Of a stretch of 64,000 nt of DNA, positions 1 to 8,192 are shown piece after piece. The notes under the pieces were generated by a model, which ran no database searches, was not told the origin of the DNA, and saw only the letters and a list, made by a program, of their open reading frames with translations. The position numbers were made by a program, and so were the translations under genes. Where the stretch lies: the NCBI RefSeq assembly GCF_001618865.1, contig NZ_CP015136.1, positions 7,165,001-7,229,000 on the forward strand, in the 5' to 3' direction. Position 1 is the stretch's first letter. Each line of letters begins with the position of its first letter. The DNA comes from Luteitalea pratensis (GTDB lineage: Bacteria; Acidobacteriota; Vicinamibacteria; Vicinamibacterales; Vicinamibacteraceae).

Positions 1-21
1 CTGGTGGAGGCCATCCAGTGA
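1..21 (+). CDS. 3' end of an unidentified gene (truncated by window edge)
   Basis: The first seven codons read LVEAIQ followed by TGA. The stop overlaps the GTG start of the next gene in a GTGA arrangement, the usual sign of translational coupling. Nothing can be said about function from six residues, but the overlap suggests that the oxidoreductase, aldolase and shell-protein genes that follow are the tail of a longer operon extending to the left. Confidence 0.4.
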   Translation: MVEAIQ

Positions 22-1055
22 GCACCCCCATCAGTGACCGTCCGATCAAGGTCGGCGTCGTCGGCCTCGGCTTCATGGGCCTGACCCACATCAACGCCTA
101 CCGCAAGATCGCCGGTGTCGACGTGGTTGCCGTGTGCGATGCGGTGCGGCAGCCGGTCAACGGCGTACTGACGGGCATCGCCGGCAACGTCGCGGGCTCT
201 GACACCGTCGATCTCGGCGCGTCGGTGTGCGCATACTCGAAGATCGAGGATTTGCTCGCCGACGATGCGGTCGACCTGGTCGATCTGTGCCTGCCGACGC
301 CGCTGCACGTGCCCCAGACGCTGGCGGCCCTGCAGGCGGGCAAGCACGTGATCTGCGAGAAGCCGCTCGCGCGCACATCGGCGCAGTCGCGGCTGATTGT
401 CGACGCCGCGGCCACCGCGAAGACGTTCTTCATGCCGGCGATGTGCATGCGTTTCTGGCCGGGCTGGGCATGGCTGAAGGACCTCAAGGCCGCCGGCACC
501 CATGGCGACATCCTGACGGCGCGGTTCCGGCGCGTGTCGGCGCCCCCGGGATGGAGCCGTGACACCTACTTCAAGGGGGGTGATTCGGGTGGCGCGCTGT
601 TCGACCTGCACGTCCACGACACCGATTTCGTGCAGTACCTGTTCGGCCGGCCCACAGCCGTCTTCTCGACCGGCGTGAGCCGCTTCAGTGGCGCCACCGA
701 TCACGTGGTGACGCAGTACATGGTGCCTGGCGGCGCGACCGTGTATTCCGAAGGCAGCTGGCTGCTCGCGAGCGGATTCGCGATGTCGTACACGGTGATG
801 TTCGAGCGCGCGACCATCGACTACGACTCGGCGCGCGGCAACGCCGCCCTCCAGGTCTGGGAGGAAGGCAAGGAGCCGCAGGTGATCGTCCCCGAGGGGC
901 CCGATGGCTACGTCGGCGAACTGCAACACCTCATCACCGCGATCCGGACCGGCCAGGCGCCCTCCATCGTCACGGCGCAGGACGGCCTGAGCGCGGTGGA
1001 GATCTGCGAAGCGGAAGAGCGGTCGGTACAGACAGGCCAGGTCGTCACGCTCTGA
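18..1055 (+). CDS. Gfo/Idh/MocA family NAD(P)-dependent oxidoreductase
   Basis: A 345-residue cytosolic dehydrogenase of the Gfo/Idh/MocA family, which oxidises or reduces sugars, inositols and related polyols with NAD(P). The N-terminal Rossmann fold shows the dinucleotide motif GLGFMG near residues 16-21. The family EKP signature (CEKPLAR) lies near residue 114, where the lysine helps hydride transfer, and the C-terminal part matches the alpha/beta substrate domain. Length is normal for the family. The GTG start overlaps the previous stop codon. It is followed after 36 bases by a PLP enzyme and then a microcompartment shell gene, so it may handle an intermediate of that pathway; the substrate cannot be read from sequence. 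Confidence 0.88.
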   Translation: MSTPISDRPIKVGVVGLGFMGLTHINAYRKIAGVDVVAVCDAVRQPVNGVLTGIAGNVAGSDTVDLGASVCAYSKIEDLLADDAVDLVDLCLPTPLHVPQTLAALQAGKHVICEKPLARTSAQSRLIVDAAATAKTFFMPAMCMRFWPGWAWLKDLKAAGTHGDILTARFRRVSAPPGWSRDTYFKGGDSGGALFDLHVHDTDFVQYLFGRPTAVFSTGVSRFSGATDHVVTQYMVPGGATVYSEGSWLLASGFAMSYTVMFERATIDYDSARGNAALQVWEEGKEPQVIVPEGPDGYVGELQHLITAIRTGQAPSIVTAQDGLSAVEICEAEERSVQTGQVVTL

Positions 1056-1091
1056 TTCGGCTTTCCGGCGGTTCTCGGCTAGTCTCGCTCC

Positions 1092-2210
1092 GTGGCGAAC
1101 CTCACAGAACTCCAGACTCCGCTCGTGGTCGTCGACGCACCAGCCATGCGGCGCAACATCACCCGCATGGCCGAAGCCGCAGCCGCCGGCGGCAAGCTCC
1201 TACGGCCGCACGGCAAGACCCACAAGAGCGGCTGGATCGCCCGCGAGCAGATCGCCGCGGGAGCGGTCGGAATGACGTGCGCGAAGCCCGGAGAGGCCGA
1301 GGTCTTCGCCGCGGCTGAGATCCAGGACATCCGGATCGCCTATCCGATTTCGCCGACCTATGCGCCCCGTATCCTTTCGCTGATGGACGGCGTCCGCATC
1401 TCGACCATCGTCGATGATCTGGAAGTCGCAGGGGGGTGGTCCGACGCGATGGTGGCGGCGGGGCGCCGGCTCGAAGTGCTCGTCAAGATCGACGTCGGGA
1501 CGCATCGCTGCGGCGTGGACCCGCGGCAGCGCGACGCGCTCGGCTTCATCGAGCGGGTGAGCGGCATGCCGGGGCTCGACCTGCGCGGCCTGCTCAGCCA
1601 CGCGGGACATTCCTACGCGGCCGGCTCGGTCGAGGAGATTGCCGACGTCGCGCGAGCCGAGGCCGCCATGATGGCCGAGCTCGTCGAGGGATGCCGCGCG
1701 CGCGGTGTCGCGCTCGAGGAAGTGAGCGTCGGCTCGACGCCGACGGCGCTGGTGAGCGCGACCCTGGATGGAATCACCGAACTTCGCCCCGGCAACTATG
1801 TCTTCCACGACCGCACCCAGGTCGGCCTGGGAGTCGTCGACTGGCCCGGCTGTGCGCTGCGGGTCCACGCTTCGGTGACGACCTTCCCCGCGCCCGACCG
1901 GCTCGTACTCGACTGCGGGAGCAAGGTACTTTCCTCGGACGGCGCCCGCGGGTTCTCGGCCACGCCGGGGTTCGGGGTCATCCTCGGGCCCGACGGGCAA
2001 CCTGATCCGGGCCTGCTGATCGAGCGCTTGTCGGAAGAACACGCCGTCGTTCGCGTGACCGGCCCCACCCGCCTGCGCATCGGCGACCGGGTCACCGTCG
2101 TCCCCAACCACTCTTGCGTCGTCGCGAACCTCACGAACCTGTACGTGGTCGCCGAGGGCGACACGGTGCTCGAAACGTGCAAGGTGGACGCCCGGGGCCT
2201 GGTGAACTAG
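1092..2210 (+). CDS. D-threonine aldolase / D-serine dehydratase-like PLP enzyme (fold type III)
   Basis: A 372-residue enzyme with an alanine-racemase-type N-terminal barrel and a C-terminal D-serine-dehydratase-like domain. Members cleave beta-hydroxy D-amino acids to glycine plus aldehyde, or dehydrate D-serine, using PLP and a divalent metal. The PLP lysine is predicted as Lys42 in RPHGKTHKS. The metal site is visible as His340 and Cys342 in PNHSC near the C-terminus, matching the His-x-Cys pair of the family. It starts with GTG. The downstream BMC shell gene begins 12 bases after its stop codon, so an aldehyde-releasing aldolase next to a shell protein is an attractive pairing; whether this enzyme enters a compartment is inference, and no encapsulation peptide is obvious. 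Confidence 0.8.
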   Translation: MANLTELQTPLVVVDAPAMRRNITRMAEAAAAGGKLLRPHGKTHKSGWIAREQIAAGAVGMTCAKPGEAEVFAAAEIQDIRIAYPISPTYAPRILSLMDGVRISTIVDDLEVAGGWSDAMVAAGRRLEVLVKIDVGTHRCGVDPRQRDALGFIERVSGMPGLDLRGLLSHAGHSYAAGSVEEIADVARAEAAMMAELVEGCRARGVALEEVSVGSTPTALVSATLDGITELRPGNYVFHDRTQVGLGVVDWPGCALRVHASVTTFPAPDRLVLDCGSKVLSSDGARGFSATPGFGVILGPDGQPDPGLLIERLSEEHAVVRVTGPTRLRIGDRVTVVPNHSCVVANLTNLYVVAEGDTVLETCKVDARGLVN

Positions 2211-2222
2211 ACTCTGACCCCT

Positions 2223-2510
2223 ATGGCACCGCGTGACGTCGGCGAAGCGCTCGGCATGATCGAGACCCGTGGGCTGGTGGGCATGGTCGAGGCCACCGAC
2301 GCGATGCTGAAGACGGCCAACGTGACCTTCGTGAGCTGGCAGAAGGTCGACGCCGGGTTGGTGACGTCGATCGTGCGCGGCGATGTCGCGGCGGTGAAGG
2401 CCGCCACCGATGCCGGCGCTGCTGCCGCGCGTCGCGTCGGCGAGCTCGTCGGCGTGCACGTGATCCCGCGCCCCGCGGACGAAGTCGAGACGATCTTCCC
2501 GATCTCGTAG
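2223..2510 (+). CDS. BMC-H family bacterial microcompartment shell protein
   Basis: A 95-residue single-BMC-domain protein of the PduA/EutM/CcmK type. These form hexameric tiles with a central pore in the protein shell of a microcompartment. The whole domain is present: [18 protein letters not shown], the [15 protein letters not shown] strand-loop and the [21 protein letters not shown] end. Length is typical. No other shell gene (BMC-T or BMC-P pentamer) lies in the window, and a shell cannot close without pentamers, so these are expected to the left or elsewhere in the genome. It sits at the 3' end of a co-directional run with a dehydrogenase and an aldolase, consistent with the edge of a catabolic microcompartment locus of unknown substrate. 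Confidence 0.93.
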   Translation: MAPRDVGEALGMIETRGLVGMVEATDAMLKTANVTFVSWQKVDAGLVTSIVRGDVAAVKAATDAGAAAARRVGELVGVHVIPRPADEVETIFPIS

Positions 2511-2525
2511 GCGATCCGACGCCCA

Positions 2526-2617
2526 CCGTCGACCTGACTTGGCCGCCGTAGCCTTGGCGAAGGTGGAAGGTCGACGGCTACGAAACTATGTGTAGGCGTC
2601 GACCTTCAGGTCGACGC
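2526..2617. repeat. Two GTCGAC-centred inverted repeats downstream of the BMC gene
   Basis: Two palindromes occupy the gap between the convergent BMC and YbjQ genes. One pairs CCGTCGACCT (2526-2535) with AGGTCGACGG (2568-2577) across a 32-base loop. The other is GCGTCGACCT (2596-2605), TC, AGGTCGACGC (2608-2617), a perfect 10-bp stem preceded by GTAG. The same core recurs near 32966, 33774, 37707 and 59434, so it is a dispersed element rather than a local operator. A secondary role as a bidirectional terminator is possible, but there is no T-run. Confidence 0.7.
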
Positions 2618-2668
2618 TGACGGCTCTTTCGGCGCGTCCGCCGAACGCGCTGCCCTCTCGCCGCCGCG

Positions 2669-2989
2669 TTACTCGATCACGACCGCGGTCCCGCTTGCGC
2701 TGACCATCAGCATGCTGCCGCCGTTGCCGATCGTCTCGTAGTCGAGGTCGACACCGATCACCGCATTCGCGCCAAGCGACGCGGCCTGCTGCTGCATCTC
2801 CTGCACCGCGATCTCCTTGGCCTTGCGCAGCTCCGACTCGTAGGCTGCCGAGCGTCCCCCGACGATGTCGCGGATGCCGGCAAACAGGTCGCGGAAGATG
2901 TTCGCGCCGAGGATCGCCTCGCCGCTCACGAGGCCGATGTACTTCACCACCTTCGCGTTGTCGAGCGCCGACGTCGTCGTCACCAGCAT
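2669..2989 (-). CDS. YbjQ / UPF0145 family protein
   Basis: A 106-residue protein matching the YbjQ (UPF0145) family along its whole length. Recognisable parts are the opening [21 protein letters not shown], the [24 protein letters not shown] block and the [18 protein letters not shown] segment. These are small oligomeric proteins of unknown biochemical role, sometimes annotated as heavy-metal binding on weak grounds; no cysteine or histidine cluster is visible here. It is a single gene on the minus strand, convergent with the BMC gene. Confidence 0.85.
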   Translation of the reverse strand: MLVTTTSALDNAKVVKYIGLVSGEAILGANIFRDLFAGIRDIVGGRSAAYESELRKAKEIAVQEMQQQAASLGANAVIGVDLDYETIGNGGSMLMVSASGTAVVIE

Positions 2990-3050
2990 GCGTGCTCTCC
3001 TCGGAGAATACCCCGGCGCCCGATGTCGGTCGCCGGCAGGGCCTGACGTG

Positions 3051-3356
3051 CTACTTCTCGAACACCGCGTACTGCCCGACCAGACGTTCGGCCGTGCGCG
3101 CGCCGTCGACGTCCTTCTGTGTCACGCCGTTTGCGGTGTGCGTCCAGAAACGCACCGTCAGGCGCCGGTACTCGAGCACGAAGTCCGGATGATGATCCAC
3201 CGACTCGGCCTCGAACGCGAGGCGCGTGAGCACGGCGACCGCGTCGGGGAAGCTGGTGATGGTGAACTGTCGCTGGATCGCATTACCTTGCAGCGACCAG
3301 CCGGGCAAGGTGGCCAGGGCGGCGTTCAGTTGGGTGGAATCGAGGGGATCGGACAC
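3051..3356 (-). CDS. phhB: 4a-hydroxytetrahydrobiopterin dehydratase (pterin-4a-carbinolamine dehydratase)
   Basis: A 101-residue cytosolic enzyme that dehydrates the pterin carbinolamine formed by aromatic amino acid hydroxylases and so recycles the cofactor. The family signature is present as ESVDHHPDF (paired active-site histidines) followed by [18 protein letters not shown]. The GTG start at 3356 is chosen because it gives the normal family length and has a GAGG ribosome-binding site just upstream; the open frame continues to 3719 but that part is antisense to the next gene. No aromatic amino acid hydroxylase gene is in the window. It lies 17 bases downstream of the glycine oxidase gene on the same strand. 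Confidence 0.87.
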   Translation of the reverse strand: MSDPLDSTQLNAALATLPGWSLQGNAIQRQFTITSFPDAVAVLTRLAFEAESVDHHPDFVLEYRRLTVRFWTHTANGVTQKDVDGARTAERLVGQYAVFEK

Positions 3357-3373
3357 GGGATACCTCGCGGATG

Positions 3374-4483
3374 TCAGAGGTCGAACCGGGATGCAGAGAT
3401 GGCCGGCGGCACGACGGCCGACGACGTGCGGATGAGGTCGGTGACGAGATCGGCCGTGAGCGGCGCCAGCAGCGCGCCGTTGCGGAAGTGCCCGGTGGCA
3501 TACAGCAGGCCGGGCATGCGCTCCGAGGCGCCGATCAGCGGCAGGCCGTCGGGAGACCCGGGCCGCAAGCCGACCCGCACCTCCGTGAAGGTGGCGTCCG
3601 AGAGGTTCGGTACCAGGGCTTCGGCCGCCGCGCAGAGTTGCGACACGCCGCCGACGGTGGCCCGCGCATCGAAGCCGACGTGCTCGATGGTTGCACCCAC
3701 GAGCACTTCGTCGGCCCACGGCACCATGTAGATATCAGGCCCCCACAGCACCCGGCGCAGGCCGCGATCGACCATCTGCAGGCGCAGCAATTGTCCGCGC
3801 ACCGGGTGCGTGGGAATGACCGGATGCCCCTCCACCTGCAGGTGCATCGACCACGCACCCGAGGTCACGACGACGTGGGGCGCGTGGAACGTATGCGCGT
3901 GGGTCTCGACGACGACGTGTCGATCCTGGTGCGCGACGCGCTCGACACGCTCGGACTGATGACAGCGTGCTCCCTGGTGCAAGGAGGCGTGCAGCAATGC
4001 CTCCACCAGGTCGCGCGTCCGGACGGCGCCATGCGACTGGATCAACAGACCCGCACGCTGCGGTCGCACAAGCGGCTCGAGTTCGCGAACTTCTGCTTCG
4101 CCTTCGGCCAGTTGGCACGACACGCCCTGCGCGTGCAGGGACTCAGCAAGGTTCGCCAGCGCCACGGCGGCTTCATCGGTGCCGGCGACCTGCAGCGTGC
4201 CATTGCGGACGTAGGGCACGTCCATTCCCGAATCGCTGCGCACCCGATGGATGAAGGTGTCGTATCGCGCGAGGCTTTCGGCGCCGAGCTGCTGGAGGAT
4301 CGGATCGTGCGAGCCCTCGATATGCGGGCAGAGCATTCCGGCCGATGCCTGTGAGGCCCCGGAGCCGGGTGCGCCCGCGTCGATCATCAGCACGGCGGCG
4401 CCCTGGCGCGACAGCGCGTGGGCCACGGCGCATCCAATCAGTCCGGCGCCAACGACGATCACGTCAGACGACACGACGTTCAC
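3374..4483 (-). CDS. thiO: Glycine oxidase / D-amino-acid oxidase family FAD enzyme (ThiO-like)
   Basis: A 369-residue FAD-dependent amine oxidase of the DAO family. ThiO oxidises glycine to iminoglycine for the thiazole half of thiamine. The FAD motif VIVVGAGLIGCAVAHAL opens the protein, the GSGASQASAGML block follows near residue 45, and the C-terminal GHFRNGALLAPLTADLV is the motif typical of ThiO rather than of general D-amino-acid oxidases. Its GTG start overlaps the stop of the upstream lipoprotein gene (GTGA), which chooses this start over a much longer open frame. No other thiamine genes are nearby, so a general D-amino-acid or sarcosine oxidase remains possible. Confidence 0.8.
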   Translation of the reverse strand: MNVVSSDVIVVGAGLIGCAVAHALSRQGAAVLMIDAGAPGSGASQASAGMLCPHIEGSHDPILQQLGAESLARYDTFIHRVRSDSGMDVPYVRNGTLQVAGTDEAAVALANLAESLHAQGVSCQLAEGEAEVRELEPLVRPQRAGLLIQSHGAVRTRDLVEALLHASLHQGARCHQSERVERVAHQDRHVVVETHAHTFHAPHVVVTSGAWSMHLQVEGHPVIPTHPVRGQLLRLQMVDRGLRRVLWGPDIYMVPWADEVLVGATIEHVGFDARATVGGVSQLCAAAEALVPNLSDATFTEVRVGLRPGSPDGLPLIGASERMPGLLYATGHFRNGALLAPLTADLVTDLIRTSSAVVPPAISASRFDL

Positions 4484-5223
4484 CGACGGATGTCCCTGAA
4501 CTGCACTTGTGTCTGGTAGTCGGTCTGGAGGGCGCCCCCAGACGACGGGGCACGGGCGACCAGCCACTGGTAGCTGCCGGTCATGGTGCCGAGCGCCGCG
4601 TCGATCGTGGCACGCATGGTCGTCACCTCCACGCGCACGTTCTGCGCGCCGATGGGTCCGGAACCCGCGAGCGCCAACTGGTCGTTGGTCTGTACCTGCC
4701 CCGTCAGCGGCACCTGCAGTATCGGCTCGGCGGAGTCGGTGAGCACGGCCGTGAGCTGGTCGCCGTCCTGGCTGATCCGAAGGATAAGTGTGCCCGACGT
4801 GACCGCCCCCGGCACGCACAACGGCGATGTCGATGAGGCACTGCAGGTCAGTTGCAGCCGGGCGAGCCCGCCGCTCCAGGTGCCCTGGTAGTCCGGGACC
4901 ACCCGTAAGGCCAGGCTGCCCGACGACGTGCCAGAGGTGGCGGTTACCGTGACGCGGCCGGCACGGGCCGCGGTCGAAACGCCGGTAGGGCTGACCGTCA
5001 GCACGCTGCTGTCGGTACTCGTCCAGGTCGCGGTCGTCACCGGCGTGCCGCCGCTCCCGGTGACCACCAGCGTAGTCGTCTCGCCGGCACGCAATATGGG
5101 ACGCGTGGTCGTGATCTGCAGCGAGCCGCCTGACGGCGAGGTCGGCGTGGACGAGCTGTTGTCGCAGCCGGCAACAAGGAGGGCGAGCCCCGCGAGGACA
5201 GTGGCCACCAGGCGAGACGTCAC
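4480..5223 (-). CDS. Lipoprotein with bacterial Ig-like (BIG2) domain
   Basis: A 247-residue predicted lipoprotein. The N-terminus is a signal peptide ending in the lipobox LLVAGC followed by DNSSSTPTSP, so it should be lipid-anchored and exported. Residues about 30-100 resemble a BIG2-type immunoglobulin-like repeat (alternating TATWTSTDSSVLTV and GRVTVTATSG strands). The C-terminal part, from DYQGTWSGG onward, is a beta-rich domain with QWLVAR near the end and is not recognised. The GTG start at 5223 puts the signal peptide at the N-terminus; the frame is open further upstream but without exported-protein features. It overlaps thiO by four bases, an unexpected partner for a cofactor enzyme. 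Confidence 0.7.
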   Translation of the reverse strand: MTSRLVATVLAGLALLVAGCDNSSSTPTSPSGGSLQITTTRPILRAGETTTLVVTGSGGTPVTTATWTSTDSSVLTVSPTGVSTAARAGRVTVTATSGTSSGSLALRVVPDYQGTWSGGLARLQLTCSASSTSPLCVPGAVTSGTLILRISQDGDQLTAVLTDSAEPILQVPLTGQVQTNDQLALAGSGPIGAQNVRVEVTTMRATIDAALGTMTGSYQWLVARAPSSGGALQTDYQTQVQFRDIRR

Positions 5224-5262
5224 GCCGCGACTGTAGCAAGATGGGCAGGTCTGCGGAAGCCC

Positions 5263-5796
5263 ATGCGGATCATCACTGCTGCCGTTGCTCGCGCTGTCAT
5301 CGATGCCGGAATCCTGGCGGCGACGTATCCGGGTCATGATCCGGCGAGATGGGCATTGCCGTTGTTGGACCAGCTCGACGCACGCGCAACGGGGTGGCAG
5401 TTGGTGGAACTCGACACGCAGGCATTGGCCGGCTTGTGGTTACCACCACACTCCGGTGAAGCCTGTCACGGCGACTCGATATCACTCGGCGACGAGGGCG
5501 GGTCGAGTGTGATCCAGGCGCACGATTGGCTGATCGCTCACGCCGACGCCTATGCCGCGGCCAATCCGTCGTGCTGGGGACGGATCAAATTCGCGTCGAA
5601 GAGGCCGATGTCACCACTGGTGGTGTCAGCGGCGAGTGTCGGGGACCGTGTGAAACCGGAGCAGGCGGAGCTGGTGGTGGTGGACGGGCTGCACCGCGCG
5701 CTCGGCTTCTGGATGGCCGGGGAGCGACATTGCCAGGCCTATGCGCCGGTGCTGGACAGGGCCTTGCTGGACGGGTACGTGCTCAGCGGGGCGTAG
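5263..5796 (+). CDS. Hypothetical protein with ParB/sulfiredoxin-like motif
   Basis: A 177-residue protein without a confident family. The segment near residues 142-155, VVVDGLHRALGFWMAG, resembles the DG-HR loop of ParB/sulfiredoxin-like nucleotide-binding folds, preceded by PLVVS as in the matching beta strand. There is no signal peptide, membrane segment or HTH. It stands alone between a divergent lipoprotein gene and a convergent gene whose last 14 bases it overlaps. A nuclease or adaptor role is only a guess. Confidence 0.55.
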   Translation: MRIITAAVARAVIDAGILAATYPGHDPARWALPLLDQLDARATGWQLVELDTQALAGLWLPPHSGEACHGDSISLGDEGGSSVIQAHDWLIAHADAYAAANPSCWGRIKFASKRPMSPLVVSAASVGDRVKPEQAELVVVDGLHRALGFWMAGERHCQAYAPVLDRALLDGYVLSGA

Positions 5797-6364
5797 GTCT
5801 GGGCAGGTCCGGCTGACGCGGCTCCCGCGGTTGCGGATCGCGCGGCGTCACCCACGTGGCGGGCGGCACCGAAGAGCGAGTGTCTCGCGACGCGGGGATG
5901 TTCTTGCCGTCTTCTTGTCGTGTCACCCACGTCGCCGGCGGCGGCTCGATGTGGTGAGAACGATCGGTCTGGCGTCGGTGATGCCCTGGGCGAATGTCGT
6001 CGCGCAACTCCGGGACGACCGGCAGGCCGACAACGACCAGGCCGGGCATGTAGGTGACCGCGTCCTGATAGGCCTGCACGGGCTCGACGACCGTCTCTAC
6101 GTCTTCCAGCACCGGCTGACGGGCTCCCGTCCGCACGAGCGCAGTGATCACCCGCTCACTGAGGCCGTCACTCTTCAGGTCCTGGATGTCGGCAAAGCTC
6201 AAACGGAACCGCCCTCCGTCGGCATCGATGACGGCGATCAGGAGATCGTCGCCGAGGCCGGTCCGGTGCAGTTCCATGACGTCGCGCAGGGTGAGCTCAC
6301 CTGCAGCCGCCGATCGTGGCGTGAGCAGGAGCCCCGCCAGCAAGAATCCCAGGATCCGTGTCAT
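5783..6364 (-). CDS. Secreted hypothetical protein with duplicated PPATWVT motif
   Basis: A 193-residue exported protein of unknown function. It begins MTRILGFLLAGLLL and has a cleavable signal peptide ending near AAAG. Residues about 25-75 (ELTLRDVMELHRTGLGDDLL through GLSERVITALV) form a helical domain seen at the N-terminus of many secreted proteins of this kind, with repeated statements of 'effect on index' type helices. The C-terminal third is Pro/Arg-rich and contains PPATWVT twice, about 25 residues apart, suggesting an internal duplication. The start at 6364 has a strong GGGAGG ribosome-binding site six bases upstream, which decides it against a longer open frame. Confidence 0.6.
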   Translation of the reverse strand: MTRILGFLLAGLLLTPRSAAAGELTLRDVMELHRTGLGDDLLIAVIDADGGRFRLSFADIQDLKSDGLSERVITALVRTGARQPVLEDVETVVEPVQAYQDAVTYMPGLVVVGLPVVPELRDDIRPGHHRRQTDRSHHIEPPPATWVTRQEDGKNIPASRDTRSSVPPATWVTPRDPQPREPRQPDLPRPTPR

Positions 6365-6562
6365 GTCCAGCCTCCCCGAGGGGGCGCATGCAAGAGCCGA
6401 CCCCACCGGATGTGTCCCCGCCGGATCGCAATCGGTGTCCTGACGAGGTGTCAGGTCTCGCCTCCAGGGCGCATTTCCGGGTCGTGGGGTCCGCCGAGGG
6501 GCAGGCACGGTGTTTGCGGTGGGTGATGGCGCGCCGGCGGTCGCCGGCGGGAGCAAAAACTC

Positions 6563-7729
6563 ATGGAACAACGCGCCCTCCTTGCCTCGGCCCTCGTTCT
6601 CGGATGCGTCACCGCTGCCGGCGCCGGCGGTTACCTCGCCGTACGCCAGGTAAACGCACCGGCTCCCAGTACCGCCAGCCAGGCCGCCCTTTCTGAGGGC
6701 GACGAGGCCCCCGTGGAGGGCACGGTTGCCGAAATCGACGTACCCACTGCACCCGCCGAAGCCTCGCCAACGTCAGTGAGTCCCGCGCCCCCGGTCGCAA
6801 CGACGAGCAGCACTGCTCGCGCGTCGGAGTCACAGGTGTCGGCGCCTGCGGCCCCACGCCCCACGACGGCAGCACCAGCGGCGCGTAACACGACTCCGAG
6901 GTCGTCATCGGCGGCAGCGGCGCCAGTGCCTTCCTCGCCGCGACCGAGTGGATCGGCTTCTGTGGCGCGCTCGACTCCGCCTCCGCCGGCGCGGCCTCAA
7001 GCCCAGCCGGCGCCAGCGGAGGCCTCCACGCAGGCGAGCGGCGGTCCCAATGACAACTGGCCGTCGCGTGACTATGGCAGCGGTAACCGGGACACGGCTG
7101 GCGCCAGCCGCGACACGGACTCCTCCGCGACCCGCGCCGACAACTCGCTGCCGAGCCGGTCGCCCGTCAGCGAGCCTGCTCCTCCACCCGCGCCCGTCCG
7201 CCACCTGGAAACCGTGACGATTCCCGCCGACGCGGTGATCGGCGTCCAGCTCGAGACGAGCATCTCGACGGTCAAGGCCAAGGTCGAGGATCCGGTGCGG
7301 GCGCGCGTCACGCGCGACTTGATGGGCGGCGGCAACGTGGTCGTCCCTTCCGGTTCGCGCCTCCTCGGCAGCGTCACGCTCGTGGAGCAGGGTGGCAAGG
7401 TGAAGGAGCGCGCGCGCCTCGGCATCCGGTTCCACACGCTGGAGCTGGCTGATGGCACAGAGGTGCGGTTGCCGACCGAGACGATCTATCGCGAGGGCGA
7501 GTCGCCAGCCGGGAAGAGCGCGGCGAAGATCGGCGGCGCGACCATTGGCGGCGCGATTCTCGGCGCCATCGTCGGCGGCGGCAAGGGTGCGGCGATCGGC
7601 GCCGCCACGGGTGCGGGCAGTGGGACCGGGTGGGCCATGGCGGGCGATCGCCTGCCGGCCGAGCTTCGGTCCGGCCAGTCGCTGACGGTGCGCGTGTCTG
7701 ACAGCGTCAGCACCCAGGTCGAGCGGTAG
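6563..7729 (+). CDS. Secreted protein with VirB10/TrbI-like C-terminal domain and glycine zipper
   Basis: A 388-residue protein. Residues 1-30 form a signal anchor (LLASALVLGCVTAAGAGGYL). Residues about 35-215 are a low-complexity Ala/Pro/Ser/Thr linker. Residues about 217-320 resemble the VirB10/TrbI beta-barrel domain: an ETVTIPADAVIGVQL strand, the GGNVVVPSGSRLLGSV turn and the RFHTLELADGTEVRLP strand. The end holds a glycine-zipper stretch (GGATIGGAILGAIVGGG) of the kind that packs in membranes. No other type IV secretion gene is nearby, so this is probably a stand-alone envelope protein rather than a conjugation component. Confidence 0.65.
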   Translation: MEQRALLASALVLGCVTAAGAGGYLAVRQVNAPAPSTASQAALSEGDEAPVEGTVAEIDVPTAPAEASPTSVSPAPPVATTSSTARASESQVSAPAAPRPTTAAPAARNTTPRSSSAAAAPVPSSPRPSGSASVARSTPPPPARPQAQPAPAEASTQASGGPNDNWPSRDYGSGNRDTAGASRDTDSSATRADNSLPSRSPVSEPAPPPAPVRHLETVTIPADAVIGVQLETSISTVKAKVEDPVRARVTRDLMGGGNVVVPSGSRLLGSVTLVEQGGKVKERARLGIRFHTLELADGTEVRLPTETIYREGESPAGKSAAKIGGATIGGAILGAIVGGGKGAAIGAATGAGSGTGWAMAGDRLPAELRSGQSLTVRVSDSVSTQVER

Positions 7730-7748
7730 CCGACGCTATACTCGGCGC

Positions 7749-8192
7749 ATGGTGGCCGGTGTCGTCAACTACACGCAGGTCAATGCGTCCGTGGCGTGCG
7801 GCGGTGACACGCCGCGCGACGTCTTTCCCTCACTCGCAGAGCAGGGGTTCCGCGCCGTCGTCAACCTCAGGCTCGACGGTGAGCCCGGAGTGGCCGAAGA
7901 AGCGGCGGCGGTCGATGCGGCAGGGCTCCGGTATGTGCATTTGCCGATGACGCCAACGGCTCCGGAGTTCGAGACCGCCGAGCAGTTCCTCGACGTCGTC
8001 GCAGACCCATCCAACCAGCCCGTGTACATCCACTGCGCCTCGGCCAATCGCGTCGGGGGCGTCTGGGCGATCAAGCGCGTGGTGCAGGACGGGTGGAGCC
8101 GGGAGGCCGCACTCGCCGAAGGCCACGCCATCGGCCTCAAGAGCCCGGTGATGATCGATTTCGTACACCGATTCCTCGACGCGCGTGGCTGA
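7749..8192 (+). CDS. Protein tyrosine phosphatase-like / DUF442-like protein
   Basis: A 147-residue cytosolic protein with a phosphatase/rhodanese-type loop YIHCASANRVG near residue 97. The cysteine is followed by four residues and then arginine (Cys-x4-Arg), which fits the DUF442 and beta-lactamase-hydrolase-like branch better than classical Cys-x5-Arg phosphatases. The N-terminal part (FRAVVNLRLDGEPGV and YVHLPMTP) is the matching fold. Substrate is unknown. It overlaps the start of the following decarboxylase gene by eight bases if the GTG start of that gene is used. Confidence 0.7.
   Translation: MVAGVVNYTQVNASVACGGDTPRDVFPSLAEQGFRAVVNLRLDGEPGVAEEAAAVDAAGLRYVHLPMTPTAPEFETAEQFLDVVADPSNQPVYIHCASANRVGGVWAIKRVVQDGWSREAALAEGHAIGLKSPVMIDFVHRFLDARG

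Noticed and set aside
3357-3719. Long N-terminal extension of the pterin dehydratase frame
   Set aside because: It is antisense to the ThiO coding sequence, Arg-rich, and the GTG at 3356 with a ribosome-binding site gives the normal family length.
6365-6571. N-terminal extension of the secreted PPATWVT protein
   Set aside because: The extension lies before a strong ribosome-binding site and signal peptide and overlaps the start of the divergent gene.
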